Assembly: GCF_020035535.1 (NCBI RefSeq)
Contig: NZ_CP083349.1
Coordinates: 62,001-126,000 of the forward strand
Length of the DNA: 64,000 nt
Reading direction: 5' to 3'
DNA from: Ensifer adhaerens
GTDB lineage: Bacteria > Pseudomonadota > Alphaproteobacteria > Rhizobiales > Rhizobiaceae
Position numbers and translations under genes: made by a program. A model generated the notes under the pieces. The model saw nothing but the letters and a program-made list of their open reading frames with translations, was not told the DNA's origin and searched no databases. Of this stretch, positions 26,062-35,846 are shown one piece after another (positions within the stretch are counted from its first letter, which is position 1; every line of letters begins with the position of its first letter).

Positions 26062-26715
26062 CTAGCGCGTGATCGCAGTGTTGATCGCGGCGCGCAAGTC
26101 CTCGATGCCGTCGCCCTTTTCCGAAGATGTCGAGAGAACCTCCGGGAAGGCCGCCGGGTGCTTCTTGATCTTCTCGAGCGTCTCGGCGATCAGCCTCGGC
26201 ACGCCGGCTGCCTTGATCTTGTCGGTCTTGGTCAGGACGATCTGGTAGGAGACAGCCGCCTTGTCGAGCAGTGCGAGCACGTCTTCATCGTTCTTCTTGA
26301 TGCCGTGGCGGGAGTCGATCAGCACATACACGCGCTTCAGCGTCGAGCGGCCGCGCAGATAATCGAACACCAGCTTGGTCCAGGCGTCGACCTGTTCCTT
26401 CGGCGCCTGGGCATAGCCGTAACCGGGCATGTCAACGAGCGCCATAGGTGGCAGGTCGTCGGCCTCGCCGGAATAGCCGTCCGGCACGAAATAGTTGAGT
26501 TCCTGCGTGCGGCCCGGCGTGTTCGACGTTCTCGCCAGTCCCTTATGTCCGACCAGAGCGTTGATCAGCGACGACTTGCCGACATTCGAGCGGCCGGCAA
26601 AGGCGATCTCCAGCGGGCCCTCGGGCGGAAGGAACTTCATTGCAGGCACGCCGCGAATGAAAATCCACGGCCGGCCGAACAGCGGCTTGTCGTCTTTGGT
26701 TCTGGTTTCGGCCAT
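26062..26715 (-). CDS. engB: Ribosome biogenesis GTPase EngB (YsxC/YihA)
   Basis: An essential TRAFAC GTPase needed for 50S subunit assembly. About 217 residues. Its motifs are G1 [13 protein letters not shown]2/G3 with [12 protein letters not shown] and DMPGYGYA, and G4 TKTDK. The start chosen is MAETRT at 26715, preceded by AAGGA; an ATG six codons upstream (26733) is also in frame. It is conserved near yidC, rnpA and rpmH in alphaproteobacteria, and here an EamA transporter gene sits between them. Confidence 0.95.
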   Translation of the reverse strand: MAETRTKDDKPLFGRPWIFIRGVPAMKFLPPEGPLEIAFAGRSNVGKSSLINALVGHKGLARTSNTPGRTQELNYFVPDGYSGEADDLPPMALVDMPGYGYAQAPKEQVDAWTKLVFDYLRGRSTLKRVYVLIDSRHGIKKNDEDVLALLDKAAVSYQIVLTKTDKIKAAGVPRLIAETLEKIKKHPAAFPEVLSTSSEKGDGIEDLRAAINTAITR

Positions 26716-26771
26716 CGGCGGTCGGTCCTTCATCGAGAAAGCTCATGGCTTCCCGGTTTTGGCCGTGGATG

Positions 26772-27704
26772 TCAAGGCGTCGGCGTGCGGACCGGTCGTG
26801 TCGGGATGGTTTGCACCCGCCGGAACTCGTTGAGCAGGTAGGCAAGCAGCGCCAGAAAGATGAAGGCGCCGCCGATGATCGTCCGGCCGCTCGGCACTTC
26901 ACCGTGGATGATCGCGACCCAGAGCGGACCGAGCACGGTTTCCGCCGTGCCGAGCAGGGCGGCGAGCGCCGAGGGTACAAGCCGGGCTCCGGTGACGAAG
27001 AGCGCCATGCCAAGCCCAAGGTTGAAGGCGCCAAAGACGAAGAGCAGGGCGAGCTCGCCTGAGGTCACCGCAAGTCCGGACGATTGGCTTGCCGCAATGG
27101 CGCTGGCGGCGAAGCAGCCGAAACACGTAGCCGGCGTCATCCGCACATGCGGATAGCGGCGGGTGATGACGGTCGCCAGCGCGAAGACGATGGGGATGAG
27201 CAGCGCCAGCGCATCACCGGCCGGCGAAACACTGCCCGTGAGGCTCTCCGAAACCATGATCGCGACGCCGACGATGACGGCCGTGATCGCGCCCCAGGTG
27301 AAGCGCGAGACCCGTTCGCGAAACAGGACCCAGCTCATCAGAGCAGCAAACAGCGGCACGCCGGCGCCAAGCAGCACGACATTGGCGATGGTTGTATAGG
27401 AAATGGCGATGATGAAGGAGGTCGAGGCGATGGTGAAGCAGAGCCCGACGGCAATGCCAGGCCAGCCCATGTCCTTGAACAGTGCCAGCGTGCCGCGCGG
27501 TCCGTCGCGCACCAGCATGAAGGCCAAAAGAAACAGGCCTGCAAACAGGCAGCGCCAGAAGACGATCGTCCAGCTGTCGGGGATCTCCAGGAAGCGGGCA
27601 ATGGCCCCTCCGAAACTCCAGAAGAAGGCAGAACCGAAGACAAGCAGGGCGCCAAGCTTCTCGTTGGCAGCGAACGGAGCAGAGGTGGCCGACGGGTCGG
27701 TCAT
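26772..27704 (-). CDS. EamA/DMT-family transporter
   Basis: A 310-residue protein with ten membrane helices in two EamA repeats. The first begins GALLVFGSAFFWSFGGAIARF. The phrase VLFRERVSRFTWGAITAVIVGVAI and the C-terminal GTAETVLGPLWVAIIHGEVPS are characteristic. The substrate is unknown. It lies between yidC and engB, where many rhizobia have no gene or a different one, and its end is 57 bases before engB. A terminator for yidC separates it on the other side, so it is probably transcribed from its own promoter with engB after it. Confidence 0.85.
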   Translation of the reverse strand: MTDPSATSAPFAANEKLGALLVFGSAFFWSFGGAIARFLEIPDSWTIVFWRCLFAGLFLLAFMLVRDGPRGTLALFKDMGWPGIAVGLCFTIASTSFIIAISYTTIANVVLLGAGVPLFAALMSWVLFRERVSRFTWGAITAVIVGVAIMVSESLTGSVSPAGDALALLIPIVFALATVITRRYPHVRMTPATCFGCFAASAIAASQSSGLAVTSGELALLFVFGAFNLGLGMALFVTGARLVPSALAALLGTAETVLGPLWVAIIHGEVPSGRTIIGGAFIFLALLAYLLNEFRRVQTIPTRPVRTPTP

Positions 27705-27811
27705 GGCAAATTGTCCTGGAGCGGAGGCGCAGTGATTTCAATATCGCCTGATGCCCGTGCTGCGCGCCCGCGTCAACGTCATTGCGTGTCGCGCGATGGC
27801 ACCGAAACGAA

Positions 27812-27839
27812 AAAGCCCCGGACCGTGGTCCGGGGCTTT
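27812..27839. terminator. Terminator after yidC
   Basis: A 13-bp perfect stem (27812-27824 with 27827-27839) has a 2-base apex. Read on the minus strand, it is followed by a T tract. It begins 22 bases past the yidC stop and ends the rpmH-rnpA-yidC unit. Confidence 0.9.
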
Positions 27840-27861
27840 GGGATTGTCGTACCGTCCGGCG

Positions 27862-29646
27862 TCACTCCGCCGGTTTGGGCTTCTTCGAAAACAGGCTTTT
27901 CAGGTTATCGAAGAGTTCGATCTTCACGCCCTGGCGCTTCATGATGATCGACTGCTGGAGCACCGAAAGGGTGTTGTTCCAGGCCCAGTAGATCACGAGG
28001 CCGGCCGGGAATGATGCCAGCATGAAGGTGAAGACGACGGGCATCCAGGTGAACAGCATCGCCTGGGTCGGGTCCGGCGGCGTCGGGTTCATGCGCATCT
28101 GCACGAACATGGTGACACCCATGATCAGCGGCCAGACGCCGAGATGCAGGAAAGTCGGGCCATCGAACGGCAGCAGGCCGAAGAGGTTGACGATCGTGGT
28201 CGGATCCGGCGCCGAAAGGTCGTGGATCCAGCCGAAGAACGGCGCATGGCGCATCTCGATGGTGATGTAGATCACCTTGTAGAGTGCGAAGAACACCGGG
28301 ATCTGGATGAGGATCGGCCAGCAGCCCGCCAACGGGTTGATCTTCTCTTCCTTGTAGAGCTGCATCATTGCCTGTTGCAGGCCCATGCGGTCGTCGCCGA
28401 ACTTCTTCTTCAGTTCCTCCATCTTCGGCTGAACCTTCTTCATGTTCGCCATCGATGCGTACTGCTTGTTGGCGAGCGGGAAGAAGAGGCCCTTGACCAC
28501 GATCGTGGTGATCAGGATCGCGATGCCGAAGTTGCCGAACAGACGGAAGAAGAAATCCATCATTTTGAACATCGGCTTGGTGATGAAGTAGAACCAGCCC
28601 CAGTCGATCAGCTTGTCGAAGTTGGGGATCGAATAGGCCACTTCATAATTGTCGACGACGGGGACTTCCTTGGCGCCGGCGAAGATGAGGTTCTTGATCT
28701 CGGACGTCTGGCCGGGGGCCACGGTCACGGCGTCGCTCTTGTAGTCGCTCTGATAGCGGGGGCGCCCGTCGGTGAAGTGCGTGAAGCGCGTGTCGTACGG
28801 AGTTGCCTGCGGCGGGACGATTGCCGCTGCCCAGTACTTGTCGGTGATGCCGAGCCAGCCGCCGGTCGCCTTGCCGGGTTCGACGGACTTCTCGTCCTCG
28901 ATCTTGCCGTACTTCAGTTCCTGCAGGCCATGTTCGCCGAGCACGCCGATGAAGCCTTCATGCAGCACGTAGACGCTCGGCGTCGTCGGCTTGTTGAAGC
29001 GGGTCACGCGACCATAGGACGAAAGCGCGAGCGGCTCGGCTGTGTCGTTCTTGATGCTGTCGACCACCTGGAACATGTAGTGGTCGTCGACCGAGACCGT
29101 ACGGGTAAAGGTGACGCCCTTCTCGTTGGTGAAGGTCAGCGTTACCGGGGTCGCTGCGGTCAGCTTGTCGCCGCCCGAAAGCGTCCAGACGGTCTGCGGG
29201 CCCGGCACGCTGCCGGTCGCATCGCTGCCGACATAACCGAGTTCGGCGAAGTAGCCGTCGGTCGTCTCGGCAGGGCTGAAGAGCGTGATGACCGGGCTCT
29301 GCGGATTGACCGTTTCGCGGTATTCCTTGAGCTTCAGGTCGTCGAAGCGGGCGCCGGTCAGGTTGATGGAACCGGACAGGGCCGGCGTGTCGATCGCAAC
29401 GCGGGCCGACTTCGCAATCGCCTGGTCGCGGTTTTCACCAGCGCCCGGGATAGCGCCGCCGCCCGGCAGGGTCTGGCCCGGCGTCGCCGGAGTCGGAGTT
29501 GCCGACTGCGCCTGTTGCGCCTGCAGGGCTTCCGCGGCGATGCGTTCCTTTTCCATCTTCGGATTGACGTAAAGGAACTGCCAGGCAATGAGGATCAGCA
29601 CGGACAGGCCAATCGCCACGAAATAGTTGCGGTTTTTTTCCATCAT
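27862..29646 (-). CDS. yidC: Membrane protein insertase YidC
   Basis: Inserts and folds inner-membrane proteins alone or with SecYEG. The 594-residue length is that of the alphaproteobacterial type. An N-terminal helix (about 8-26) is followed by a proline- and glutamine-rich linker and the large periplasmic P1 domain (about 85-350). The conserved five-helix core starts near 365 ([26 protein letters not shown]). The coiled cytoplasmic loop carries [20 protein letters not shown], and the hydrophilic groove helices follow with PIFFALYKV-like [13 protein letters not shown] short basic C-terminus ends in KKPKPAE. The start overlaps the rnpA stop (ATGA). Confidence 0.96.
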   Translation of the reverse strand: MMEKNRNYFVAIGLSVLILIAWQFLYVNPKMEKERIAAEALQAQQAQSATPTPATPGQTLPGGGAIPGAGENRDQAIAKSARVAIDTPALSGSINLTGARFDDLKLKEYRETVNPQSPVITLFSPAETTDGYFAELGYVGSDATGSVPGPQTVWTLSGGDKLTAATPVTLTFTNEKGVTFTRTVSVDDHYMFQVVDSIKNDTAEPLALSSYGRVTRFNKPTTPSVYVLHEGFIGVLGEHGLQELKYGKIEDEKSVEPGKATGGWLGITDKYWAAAIVPPQATPYDTRFTHFTDGRPRYQSDYKSDAVTVAPGQTSEIKNLIFAGAKEVPVVDNYEVAYSIPNFDKLIDWGWFYFITKPMFKMMDFFFRLFGNFGIAILITTIVVKGLFFPLANKQYASMANMKKVQPKMEELKKKFGDDRMGLQQAMMQLYKEEKINPLAGCWPILIQIPVFFALYKVIYITIEMRHAPFFGWIHDLSAPDPTTIVNLFGLLPFDGPTFLHLGVWPLIMGVTMFVQMRMNPTPPDPTQAMLFTWMPVVFTFMLASFPAGLVIYWAWNNTLSVLQQSIIMKRQGVKIELFDNLKSLFSKKPKPAE

Positions 29647-30029
29647 GGTTTCCTGGAACCGGCCGGCGGCCGCTTCTGTTTCGGCTTGTTTTCGATGCGC
29701 TCGCCAAGCCCCCGGGTCAAGGCGTCGAAGGGGGCATTCAGGAGATCGCGTCGCGCGACAATCACATAGTCGTGTCCGGGTTTCATTGCAAACCCGGCGG
29801 AAAGCCGCACCGCCTCTTTCAGGCGTCGGCGCATCCGGTTTCGCTCGACGGCATTGCCGTGTTTCTTGGTAACGGTGAAGCCGACGCGGGCTTCGCCTTC
29901 CGGATCATTGCGGTCGAGCACCTCGAGGAGAAACAGCGGGCCTCTACGGCTTTCTCCTGCCCGAACGGCCAAAAACTGCGGACGGCTTTTCAGCCGCCCG
30001 ACAGTCGTTTTGTCTTTATCTGACGTCAT
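29643..30029 (-). CDS. rnpA: Ribonuclease P protein component
   Basis: Protein subunit of RNase P, which matures the 5' ends of tRNAs. It has 128 residues from ATG 30029; a GTG four codons upstream is in frame. The family signature is [17 protein letters not shown] (RNR motif), preceded by GFTVTKKHG. The C-terminus is unusually rich in lysine and proline ([16 protein letters not shown]). It sits between rpmH and yidC, the classical order, and ends within the yidC start codon region. Confidence 0.95.
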   Translation of the reverse strand: MTSDKDKTTVGRLKSRPQFLAVRAGESRRGPLFLLEVLDRNDPEGEARVGFTVTKKHGNAVERNRMRRRLKEAVRLSAGFAMKPGHDYVIVARRDLLNAPFDALTRGLGERIENKPKQKRPPAGSRKP

Positions 30030-30061
30030 GTGCCCGGACACTGGTTTCGGGCAACTTCGGC

Positions 30062-30196
30062 TTAAGCCGAAAGACGCTTGCGGCCACGAGCCCGGCGGGC
30101 TGCGAGGACCTTCTGGCCACCCTTGGTAGCCATACGCGAACGGAAGCCGTGACGACGCTTGCGAACAAGCTTGGACGGTTGGTAGGTACGCTTCAT
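30062..30196 (-). CDS. rpmH: 50S ribosomal protein L34
   Basis: A 44-residue basic protein encoded on the minus strand, reading [20 protein letters not shown] and ending [10 protein letters not shown]. This is the invariant L34 pattern, and 44 residues is the standard size. It lies 32 bases ahead of rnpA and starts the rpmH-rnpA-yidC operon. The gene is short and easily missed. Confidence 0.97.
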   Translation of the reverse strand: MKRTYQPSKLVRKRRHGFRSRMATKGGQKVLAARRARGRKRLSA

Positions 30197-30597
30197 TTAT
30201 TTAATACCGCGGTGTGCGGCCCTTCTTGGGTTTGCGTGTAGCAAGGAGCGTTTACGTTACCGGACACGGCTCCGCCTTGCGGGCAGGAGAGCTTGACCGG
30301 ACGTGCGCGGCTTATAAGAGGAAATTTCCCGGAAAGTCAATTGCGGCCGGCGATTCAGTGATGGCAGGCCCACAAAAGTGACCGACCCTCCCCGAGAGAG
30401 GCCCGGACAGACGCGCAAAAAAGAAAAGGTGGGCATCTAGCCGAGATTGGTAAACAGAACTCTAACCGGCGCTCCCCAGAATGCCGGCTGGCGGCGACGA
30501 GCTTTATTAACCACGGCTATTTTAGGGTCGCCCCGGTGCAATGGGGTGGCGGCGTGTCCGATAATCGGACAGGTCTCGCGGCCTTGTGGAGGTCGGG
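30197..30597. other. Intergenic region between rpmH and the chemoreceptor gene
   Basis: About 400 bases between divergent genes. It must contain the rpmH promoter, probably near the AT-rich part, and the chemoreceptor promoter. An AT-rich track at 30500-30535 and a perfect dyad at 30555-30571 lie near the chemoreceptor side. I found no open frame with coding character, no DnaA-box cluster and no RNA gene I can name. Confidence 0.6.
30555..30571. promoter_or_regulatory. Perfect 17-bp dyad before the chemoreceptor gene
   Basis: TGTCCGAT at 30555-30562 is mirrored by ATCGGACA at 30564-30571 around a single base. It ends 27 bases before the ATG of the chemoreceptor gene, between the probable promoter and the ribosome binding site GGAGG. 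It may be an operator or a leader hairpin. The binding protein is unknown. Confidence 0.55.
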
Positions 30598-32601
30598 ATG
30601 AAAATACGCGGTAAGATCAATCTAATCGTCGGCATTATGAGTGTGCTGGCGGTAGCGGTGACCGGCATGTCGCTGGTCGCCGTCAGCAAATACAACGAGA
30701 AATTCCACCAGTACGAGAATGTCGCGGCGCGCGCCTTCAACGCGGAACGCCTCAACCGTCTGGTGACCGCAGTCGTCATGGAATCGCGTGGTGTCTACGC
30801 CGCCCCGACCATCGAGAAAGCCAAGCCGTTCGCCGAGGGCATTCGCAAGAACCTCGACAAGATCGACACGCTGCTTGCCGAGTGGCGGCCGCTGATCCCC
30901 GCCGAATCGAAGGCGTCTTTCGATACGCTCGTCGCTCGCGCCGCGGAGTTCAGGACCTTCCGCGTCGAGACGGCGCGGCTTGGCGAAGAAGTTTCGCCGC
31001 AGGCCGCCAACGAGCAGGGCAATACCGACGCCAATCGCGCCAACCGCAAGGCTTTCCAGGAGCAGATCGACGGCGTCGTCGACATCAACCTGAAGACGCT
31101 TGAAGTCGTTACGGCTGACACCGCCACCTTCGAGCGTAGCGTGATCATCACCATTCTCGCCATCGCCGGCCTTGGCCTCATCGCCGGCATTGGAGCCGCA
31201 TTCTACATCGCGACCAACCATTTGAGCCGTCCGATCCTTGAATTGACCGGCAAGATGAAGCAGTTGGCCGGCGGCGATCTCACCGCGGACGTGCCTTTTG
31301 TCGGCCGCAAGGACGAGATCGGCGAAATGGCAGAAGCCGTCGAGGTCTTCAAGCAGAACGGCCTTGCCGTCCGCGACCTCAACGCGCAGGAAGCGGTGCT
31401 GCGTGAAAAGAGCGCCGACCTCCAGTCGAGCATCGGTGTCGTCGTGGCGGCTGCGGCCGCCGGCGATTTCACCAAGCGTATCGGCAAGAACTATGAGAAC
31501 GAAGATCTCAACCGGTTCGCCGCCAGCGTCAACGAACTGGTCGGCAGCGTCGATGCCGGTATCGCCGAGACCCGTCGCGTGATCGCGAGCCTGGCCGGTG
31601 GTGACCTGACCCAGAGCATGAACGGTCACTACCAGGGCGCCTTCGCCGAGCTGCAGAAGAACGTCAACGAGACGCTCTCGACCCTGCAGAAGACTCTGCG
31701 CGAGGTCCGTGTGACGACGGACTCGATCAACGGAAATTCGTCCGAGTTGCGTTCGGCCGCCGACGATCTGTCGAAGCGCACCGAGCAGCAGGCTGCAGCG
31801 CTGGAGGAAACTTCGGCCGCACTCGACCAGATCACAGTCGCGGTCAAGAGCTCGACCGAGCGGGCGCAGGAAGCGACCGTCATGGTCAACGAGGCCAAAC
31901 ACAGTGCGGCGCAATCTGCGGCCGTCGTGCGCAATGCCGTCGATGCCATGGGCCGCATTGAGCAGGCCTCGAGCGAGATCGGCCAGATCACCAACGTGAT
32001 CGACGAAATCGCCTTCCAGACCAACCTGCTGGCGCTGAATGCCGGCGTCGAGGCGGCACGTGCCGGTGATGCGGGCAAGGGTTTTGCCGTCGTCGCCCAG
32101 GAAGTGCGCGAGCTGGCGCAGCGTGCGGCAAGTGCTGCCAAGGACATCAAGTCGCTGATCTCGAAGTCGGGCAGCGAAGTGGCGACCGGCGTCCGGCTGG
32201 TGCAGGAAACCGGTTCGGCCCTCGGTGAGATCGAGGACCGCGTCTTGAAGATCAACGATCATATCCACTCGATCGCCACGGCGGCGCGCGAGCAGTCGAC
32301 GGGTCTTAGCGAAGTGAGCACCGCGGTCAACCAGATGGACCAGGTGACCCAGCAGAACGCGGCGATGGTGGAAGAGGCGAATGCCGCCACCCACAAGCTC
32401 TCTGCAGAAGCCAACAACCTTGCCAACCTGATTGCCTACTTCAAGGTGGACAATATCGCGGCAAGACCGGTGGTCGTGGCGCGTGAAACCACCCGCCCGG
32501 TCGAATCGCCGGCCCGTCGGATGATGGGCAACGTCGCCCGCGCCTTTGGCGGCGGCGGTTCCGCTGCGGCGGTCGCGAAGGACGACTGGCAGGAGTTCTG
32601 A
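30598..32601 (+). CDS. Methyl-accepting chemotaxis protein with C-terminal pentapeptide
   Basis: A 667-residue chemoreceptor. TM1 (about 10-30) and TM2 (about 182-205, [20 protein letters not shown]) bound a mostly helical periplasmic sensing domain. A HAMP domain follows TM2. A second HAMP-like segment (about 285-375) with GDFTKRIG and GGDLTQSM precedes the signalling domain, whose tip reads [23 protein letters not shown]. The protein ends DWQEF, a pentapeptide of the type that tethers CheR/CheB. The ligand is unknown. The start has GGAGG five bases upstream. It is monocistronic, with a terminator after it. Confidence 0.94.
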   Translation: MKIRGKINLIVGIMSVLAVAVTGMSLVAVSKYNEKFHQYENVAARAFNAERLNRLVTAVVMESRGVYAAPTIEKAKPFAEGIRKNLDKIDTLLAEWRPLIPAESKASFDTLVARAAEFRTFRVETARLGEEVSPQAANEQGNTDANRANRKAFQEQIDGVVDINLKTLEVVTADTATFERSVIITILAIAGLGLIAGIGAAFYIATNHLSRPILELTGKMKQLAGGDLTADVPFVGRKDEIGEMAEAVEVFKQNGLAVRDLNAQEAVLREKSADLQSSIGVVVAAAAAGDFTKRIGKNYENEDLNRFAASVNELVGSVDAGIAETRRVIASLAGGDLTQSMNGHYQGAFAELQKNVNETLSTLQKTLREVRVTTDSINGNSSELRSAADDLSKRTEQQAAALEETSAALDQITVAVKSSTERAQEATVMVNEAKHSAAQSAAVVRNAVDAMGRIEQASSEIGQITNVIDEIAFQTNLLALNAGVEAARAGDAGKGFAVVAQEVRELAQRAASAAKDIKSLISKSGSEVATGVRLVQETGSALGEIEDRVLKINDHIHSIATAAREQSTGLSEVSTAVNQMDQVTQQNAAMVEEANAATHKLSAEANNLANLIAYFKVDNIAARPVVVARETTRPVESPARRMMGNVARAFGGGGSAAAVAKDDWQEF

Positions 32602-32690
32602 TCGGCGGCTCGTTCCGCGACGGCATGTTTCCTTGGGTCGTTGCCGACCAAGGGTAAAAGCATGCAGCACTTGAAAGCATGTTTCCCTGA

Positions 32691-32728
32691 GCCCGCGGCG
32701 TCGTCATGGTGCCGCGGGCGTTGTTTTT
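32691..32728 (+). terminator. Terminator after the chemoreceptor gene
   Basis: A nine-base GC stem (32691-32699 with 32711-32719) and an 11-base loop are followed by GTTGTTTTT. It stands 89 bases past the stop codon. Confidence 0.8.
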
Positions 32729-33105
32729 GGCGGCCTCGAATGTCGGCTGCGGCTGTCGTCACCGCCGGCGCGCGCCGATCCCCGCAGGATTGCCAAATTG
32801 TTCCCTGGGTGACTTACACCGATCCGGATTCTGTGCAGGTAGATCCCGAGCGAGGCGGCATTGCGTCGAGGATTTTGCCTTGGTGATGCGAGGGGAGAGA
32901 GATGATCGGGATGTGGTTCTCAGCGATTGCCAATGGCGCGACCCCGAAAGACGTCCGCGCCTATGTCGCACTCGGGCGGCTCCCTCCGAGATTGGAAAAC
33001 AATTCGGCATCTCCTATTATGCGCCCTTCACACGAAGCCCGTTGGCTCGGGCGCTTGTGTAGGGACTCGGGCGTTTTGATCGACGGGCAGGGAAGTTTGT
33101 AAGGC
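32729..33105. other. Intergenic region before the histidine kinase gene
   Basis: About 380 bases. A short open frame at 32902-33102 (66 codons) is preceded by GGGGAGAGAG directly before its ATG, and its first 27 codons look coding. From about 32985 a neighbouring frame looks more coding than this one. That could be a frameshifted remnant or chance, so I do not call it a gene. The promoter of the kinase gene must also be here. Nothing else is recognised. Confidence 0.35.
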
Positions 33106-34587
33106 ATGGCGGAAGAGACGCGTCCGGCAACGGCAAGCGAGCCACTGAAGACGAGCGCGGGGTTCTTCCGGGGCCTTTCCGGCAAGCTGCTCCTGTTGAC
33201 CATCGTCTTCGTCATGCTCGCGGAAGTGCTGATCTTTGCGCCGTCCGTGGCGACCATGCGCATTCGCTGGCTTGAGGATCGGCTGAACACGGCCGCTGCC
33301 GCTGCCGTCGTCGTCGACGGCCTGCAGAATGTCGAGTTGCCGCGCAGCGTCCAGAAGGACACGCTGATGGCGACCGGCACCAAGGCGATCGTTATCCGCC
33401 GCAAGGACGCGTCGCGCATGATCGCGCTCACCGACATGCCGCTCGAGATCAAGGGCGAGTACGACGTCGCCAATGCCACCGCCATTGGCGCCATCCGCGA
33501 TGCCTTCGATACCCTGCTCTTTGGCGGCGATCGCGTGATCCGCGTCTATGGACCGCTCGGGGAAAGCGATGCGACGATCGAGCTCCTGATGAAGGATGCG
33601 AGCCTGCGCAAGGCGATGCTCGTCTATTCGCGCAACGTATTTGCCCTGTCGCTTGTCATTTCGCTGATTACCGCGGCGCTGATCTTTCTCGCCATCAACC
33701 GCATGCTGATCACGCCCATTCGGCGCATGACGGCAAGCATGCAGGAGTTTTCCGACGACCCGGCCGATCCGGCTCGGGTGCTGGTGCCGCCGGAGGGGCG
33801 CGACGAACTTGCCGTCGCCGGCCAGCATCTCGCCAGCATGCAGCGCGAACTGCAGAAGACGCTGAAGCAGCAGAAGAGCCTTGCCGAACTTGGCCTTGCG
33901 GTGTCGAAGATCAACCACGACATGCGCAACATCCTGTCGTCGGCACAGCTGATCTCCGACCGTCTGGCCGACGTGGACGACCCGGTAGTCAAGCGCTTCG
34001 CTCCGACCCTGCTGCGTACCATCGACCGGGCGGTCGGGTATACGCGCGAGGTCCTCTCCTATGGCCGTACCACCGAGGCCGAGCCGCACCGCCGCTTCGT
34101 GGCATTGAAGCCGCTCGTTTCCGATGTCGCCGAACTGCTGGCGATCGACCCCCAGGCGGGCATCGATTTCCAGATCCAGATGCAGGACGACATCGAGGTC
34201 GATGCGGACAGCGAGCAACTGTTCCGGGTTGTGCACAATATCTGCCGCAATGCCGTCCAGGCCCTGACCAATCACGAGCCGGAGGACGGCCGCCCTCGGC
34301 TGCTTACGGTGTCGGCCATGCGCATCGGCAGCGTCGTCACCATCTCCGTCGACGATACCGGCCCCGGCATGCCGCCCAAGGCGCGGGAAAACCTGTTCGC
34401 CGCCTTCCGCGGTTCGGCCCGTTCCGGGGGCACGGGCCTTGGCCTTGCGATCGCCCGCGAACTGGTGCTTGCCCATGGCGGCACGATCGCCCTTGTCGAA
34501 AAGCCGACCCCCGGCACGCTTTTCCGCATCGAACTCCCTGACCGGCCCGTGCCTCTCGACGCGTTCCGCTCGAAGTTTCGCCAGTAG
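33106..34587 (+). CDS. Sensor histidine kinase without an adjacent response regulator
   Basis: A 493-residue membrane sensor kinase. TM1 is at about 27-47 and TM2 at about 178-198, enclosing a 130-residue periplasmic domain. The linker is followed by the dimerisation helix with phospho-acceptor H271 in KINHDMRNILS. The ATPase boxes are NICRNAVQAL (N), DDTGPGM (G1) and GGTGLGLAIA (G2). The H-box with HDMRN is of the HPK4-like type. No response regulator gene lies on either side, so the partner is elsewhere. The signal is unknown. The hairpin at 34671-34697 may end the transcript. Confidence 0.92.
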   Translation: MAEETRPATASEPLKTSAGFFRGLSGKLLLLTIVFVMLAEVLIFAPSVATMRIRWLEDRLNTAAAAAVVVDGLQNVELPRSVQKDTLMATGTKAIVIRRKDASRMIALTDMPLEIKGEYDVANATAIGAIRDAFDTLLFGGDRVIRVYGPLGESDATIELLMKDASLRKAMLVYSRNVFALSLVISLITAALIFLAINRMLITPIRRMTASMQEFSDDPADPARVLVPPEGRDELAVAGQHLASMQRELQKTLKQQKSLAELGLAVSKINHDMRNILSSAQLISDRLADVDDPVVKRFAPTLLRTIDRAVGYTREVLSYGRTTEAEPHRRFVALKPLVSDVAELLAIDPQAGIDFQIQMQDDIEVDADSEQLFRVVHNICRNAVQALTNHEPEDGRPRLLTVSAMRIGSVVTISVDDTGPGMPPKARENLFAAFRGSARSGGTGLGLAIARELVLAHGGTIALVEKPTPGTLFRIELPDRPVPLDAFRSKFRQ

Positions 34588-34670
34588 CGGACGGGAAGTC
34601 CGACCTTTGAAGCGGGCAGCCGCTAGCGCCGCCGCAGCCGCCAAATTTTTTCTGAAGACGCTTCCACTGC

Positions 34671-34697
34671 GCAACGCCCTGCTTTTCAGGGCGTTGC
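34671..34697. terminator. Hairpin after the histidine kinase gene
   Basis: An 11-bp perfect stem (34671-34681 with 34687-34697) has a CTTTT loop, 83 bases past the kinase stop. No T tract follows directly. It is probably the transcript end. Confidence 0.5.
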
Positions 34698-34839
34698 TGC
34701 ACCGCCGTCGTCGCGACTGTCCACAGTCAGCCGGGCCATCGTCGTAAAAATGAAATTTTTTCCAGAACGGCGCTTGCAATCCCCGAAAGGACCCTTTAGA
34801 GAACCGCTCACGCAAGCGGTTTGACCGCTGCAGGCGAAA

Positions 34840-34916
34840 GCACCCGTAGCTCAGCTGGATAGAGCACCAGACTACGAATCTGGGGGTCAGGAGTTCGAAT
34901 CTCTTCGGGTGCGCCA
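34840..34916 (+). tRNA. tRNA-Arg, anticodon ACG
   Basis: A 77-base cloverleaf. The acceptor stem GCACCCG pairs with CGGGTGC, followed by G and an encoded CCA. The D arm is GCTCAGCTGGATAGAGC. The anticodon stem CCAGA/TCTGG holds the loop CTACGAA with ACG at 34874-34876. The T arm contains GTTCGAATC. The first anticodon base is normally edited to inosine by TadA and then reads CGU, CGC and CGA. The next genes look less uniform than the rest, but no integrase or repeated 3' tRNA end was seen. Confidence 0.97.
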
Positions 34917-35110
34917 TTCTTCTTCAAGCCTCAAGTCGAGGCTGACTATTCCCTAGAAGACCTGAAATAAAAGCCGCGAATTGCGGCTGCTTCTTCGATT
35001 AAGTTCAATGAACGATAGCTGTCGATGCTGACTCCTATTCGAGTCTTCTCGGTTGTATTCTTTGCGCGTCGCAAAGCGCCCTTGGCGGCGAGTGTTAGCT
35101 GATCTTCCTG

Positions 35111-35635
35111 CTAAGCCCGCAATTTGCATTCCCGCCTGACAACAACGGGTGGAAACCGAACGAGGTCTGCGACCTCGAAGTCCACCGATACAGCAAGACG
35201 TTTCTGTTGCGCCCATTCCATCGCCTGCTGACGCCGAGATGAGGGAATTTTTGTCGCTAGGCTACAGTGCGGCACCCATTGCCCTACGCGGTAATGTTCA
35301 TGACAAGCGCCGGGATCCAGGTGCCGATGCAAGCTTGCATGCAGGTTGAGGAGCGCGTCGATGTGGTTTGGCCGTGCCCAGAGAACTAGGTATTCGTTTT
35401 CGAAGTAACCCACGCTTTCGAAAGAAATGGACAGCGGTGACTGACCCGCGAAAACCTCTTTGAATATCTCGCTCGCGTTCTCTGGCTCCTTGTCAAGAAC
35501 GGCGAGCGTGAGGTGTGGAGGGTACCGCAATCCCGACATCGAGGCGGCTTCTTCGAACCCGCTTGCCTCATCCCACAGCGCCATGATCGGGGATGCGGTC
35601 GCGTTGATACATTTGATGCTGATCGCAAAAGGCAT
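35111..35635 (-). CDS. 2H phosphoesterase (2'-5' RNA ligase-like)
   Basis: A 174-residue protein with the two HxT/S motifs of the 2H superfamily: PHLTLAV (about 40-46) and PHCSLAT (about 126-132). Members act on cyclic phosphodiester bonds of RNA or nucleotides. The substrate here is unknown. The start is MPFAISIKC at 35635, since the 19 residues upstream in the same frame have poor codon character. Base composition is less GC-rich than in neighbours, and its seat beside a tRNA gene fits later acquisition, but no mobility gene is present. The 190 bases to the tRNA contain nothing recognised. Confidence 0.75.
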   Translation of the reverse strand: MPFAISIKCINATASPIMALWDEASGFEEAASMSGLRYPPHLTLAVLDKEPENASEIFKEVFAGQSPLSISFESVGYFENEYLVLWARPNHIDALLNLHASLHRHLDPGACHEHYRVGQWVPHCSLATKIPSSRRQQAMEWAQQKRLAVSVDFEVADLVRFPPVVVRRECKLRA

Positions 35636-35846
35636 TGCATCACCAAATTCGTTCCAGGCATGGACCTTGGACTGAAGTCCCGCCGCTGTCATCTCGAAAG
35701 CTCTGGCTGTTTTCCCGGGGCGGCCGTTCGTACGTCCGGCCGCAGGCTGCTATATCGCCTTGCGGCTTGTGGTGGTTGGTATTCCAAAGTTGTGTGGCTG
35801 CGCGGGTGCGAAGCCGAATCGCCATGGCGCGGCCCGCGATCTCGCC

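Noticed and set aside
28144..29769. Plus-strand frame of 541 codons opposite yidC
   Set aside because: It is an antisense shadow. YidC on the other strand has all family features.
30062..30597. Replication origin next to rpmH
   Set aside because: rpmH marks the origin in many bacteria but not usually in Rhizobiales, and there is no cluster of DnaA boxes or dnaA gene here.
30622..32670. Minus-strand frame of 682 codons opposite the chemoreceptor
   Set aside because: It mirrors the chemoreceptor codons and has histidine- and arginine-rich translation with no motif. The chemoreceptor on the plus strand is certain.
32902..33102. 66-codon frame before the histidine kinase
   Set aside because: It has a good ribosome site, but its codon character shifts to another frame after about 27 codons and no family is known. 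It is described under the intergenic region instead.
33028..34917. Minus-strand frame of 629 codons opposite the histidine kinase and reaching the tRNA
   Set aside because: It runs through a tRNA gene and opposite complete kinase motifs, so it cannot be coding.
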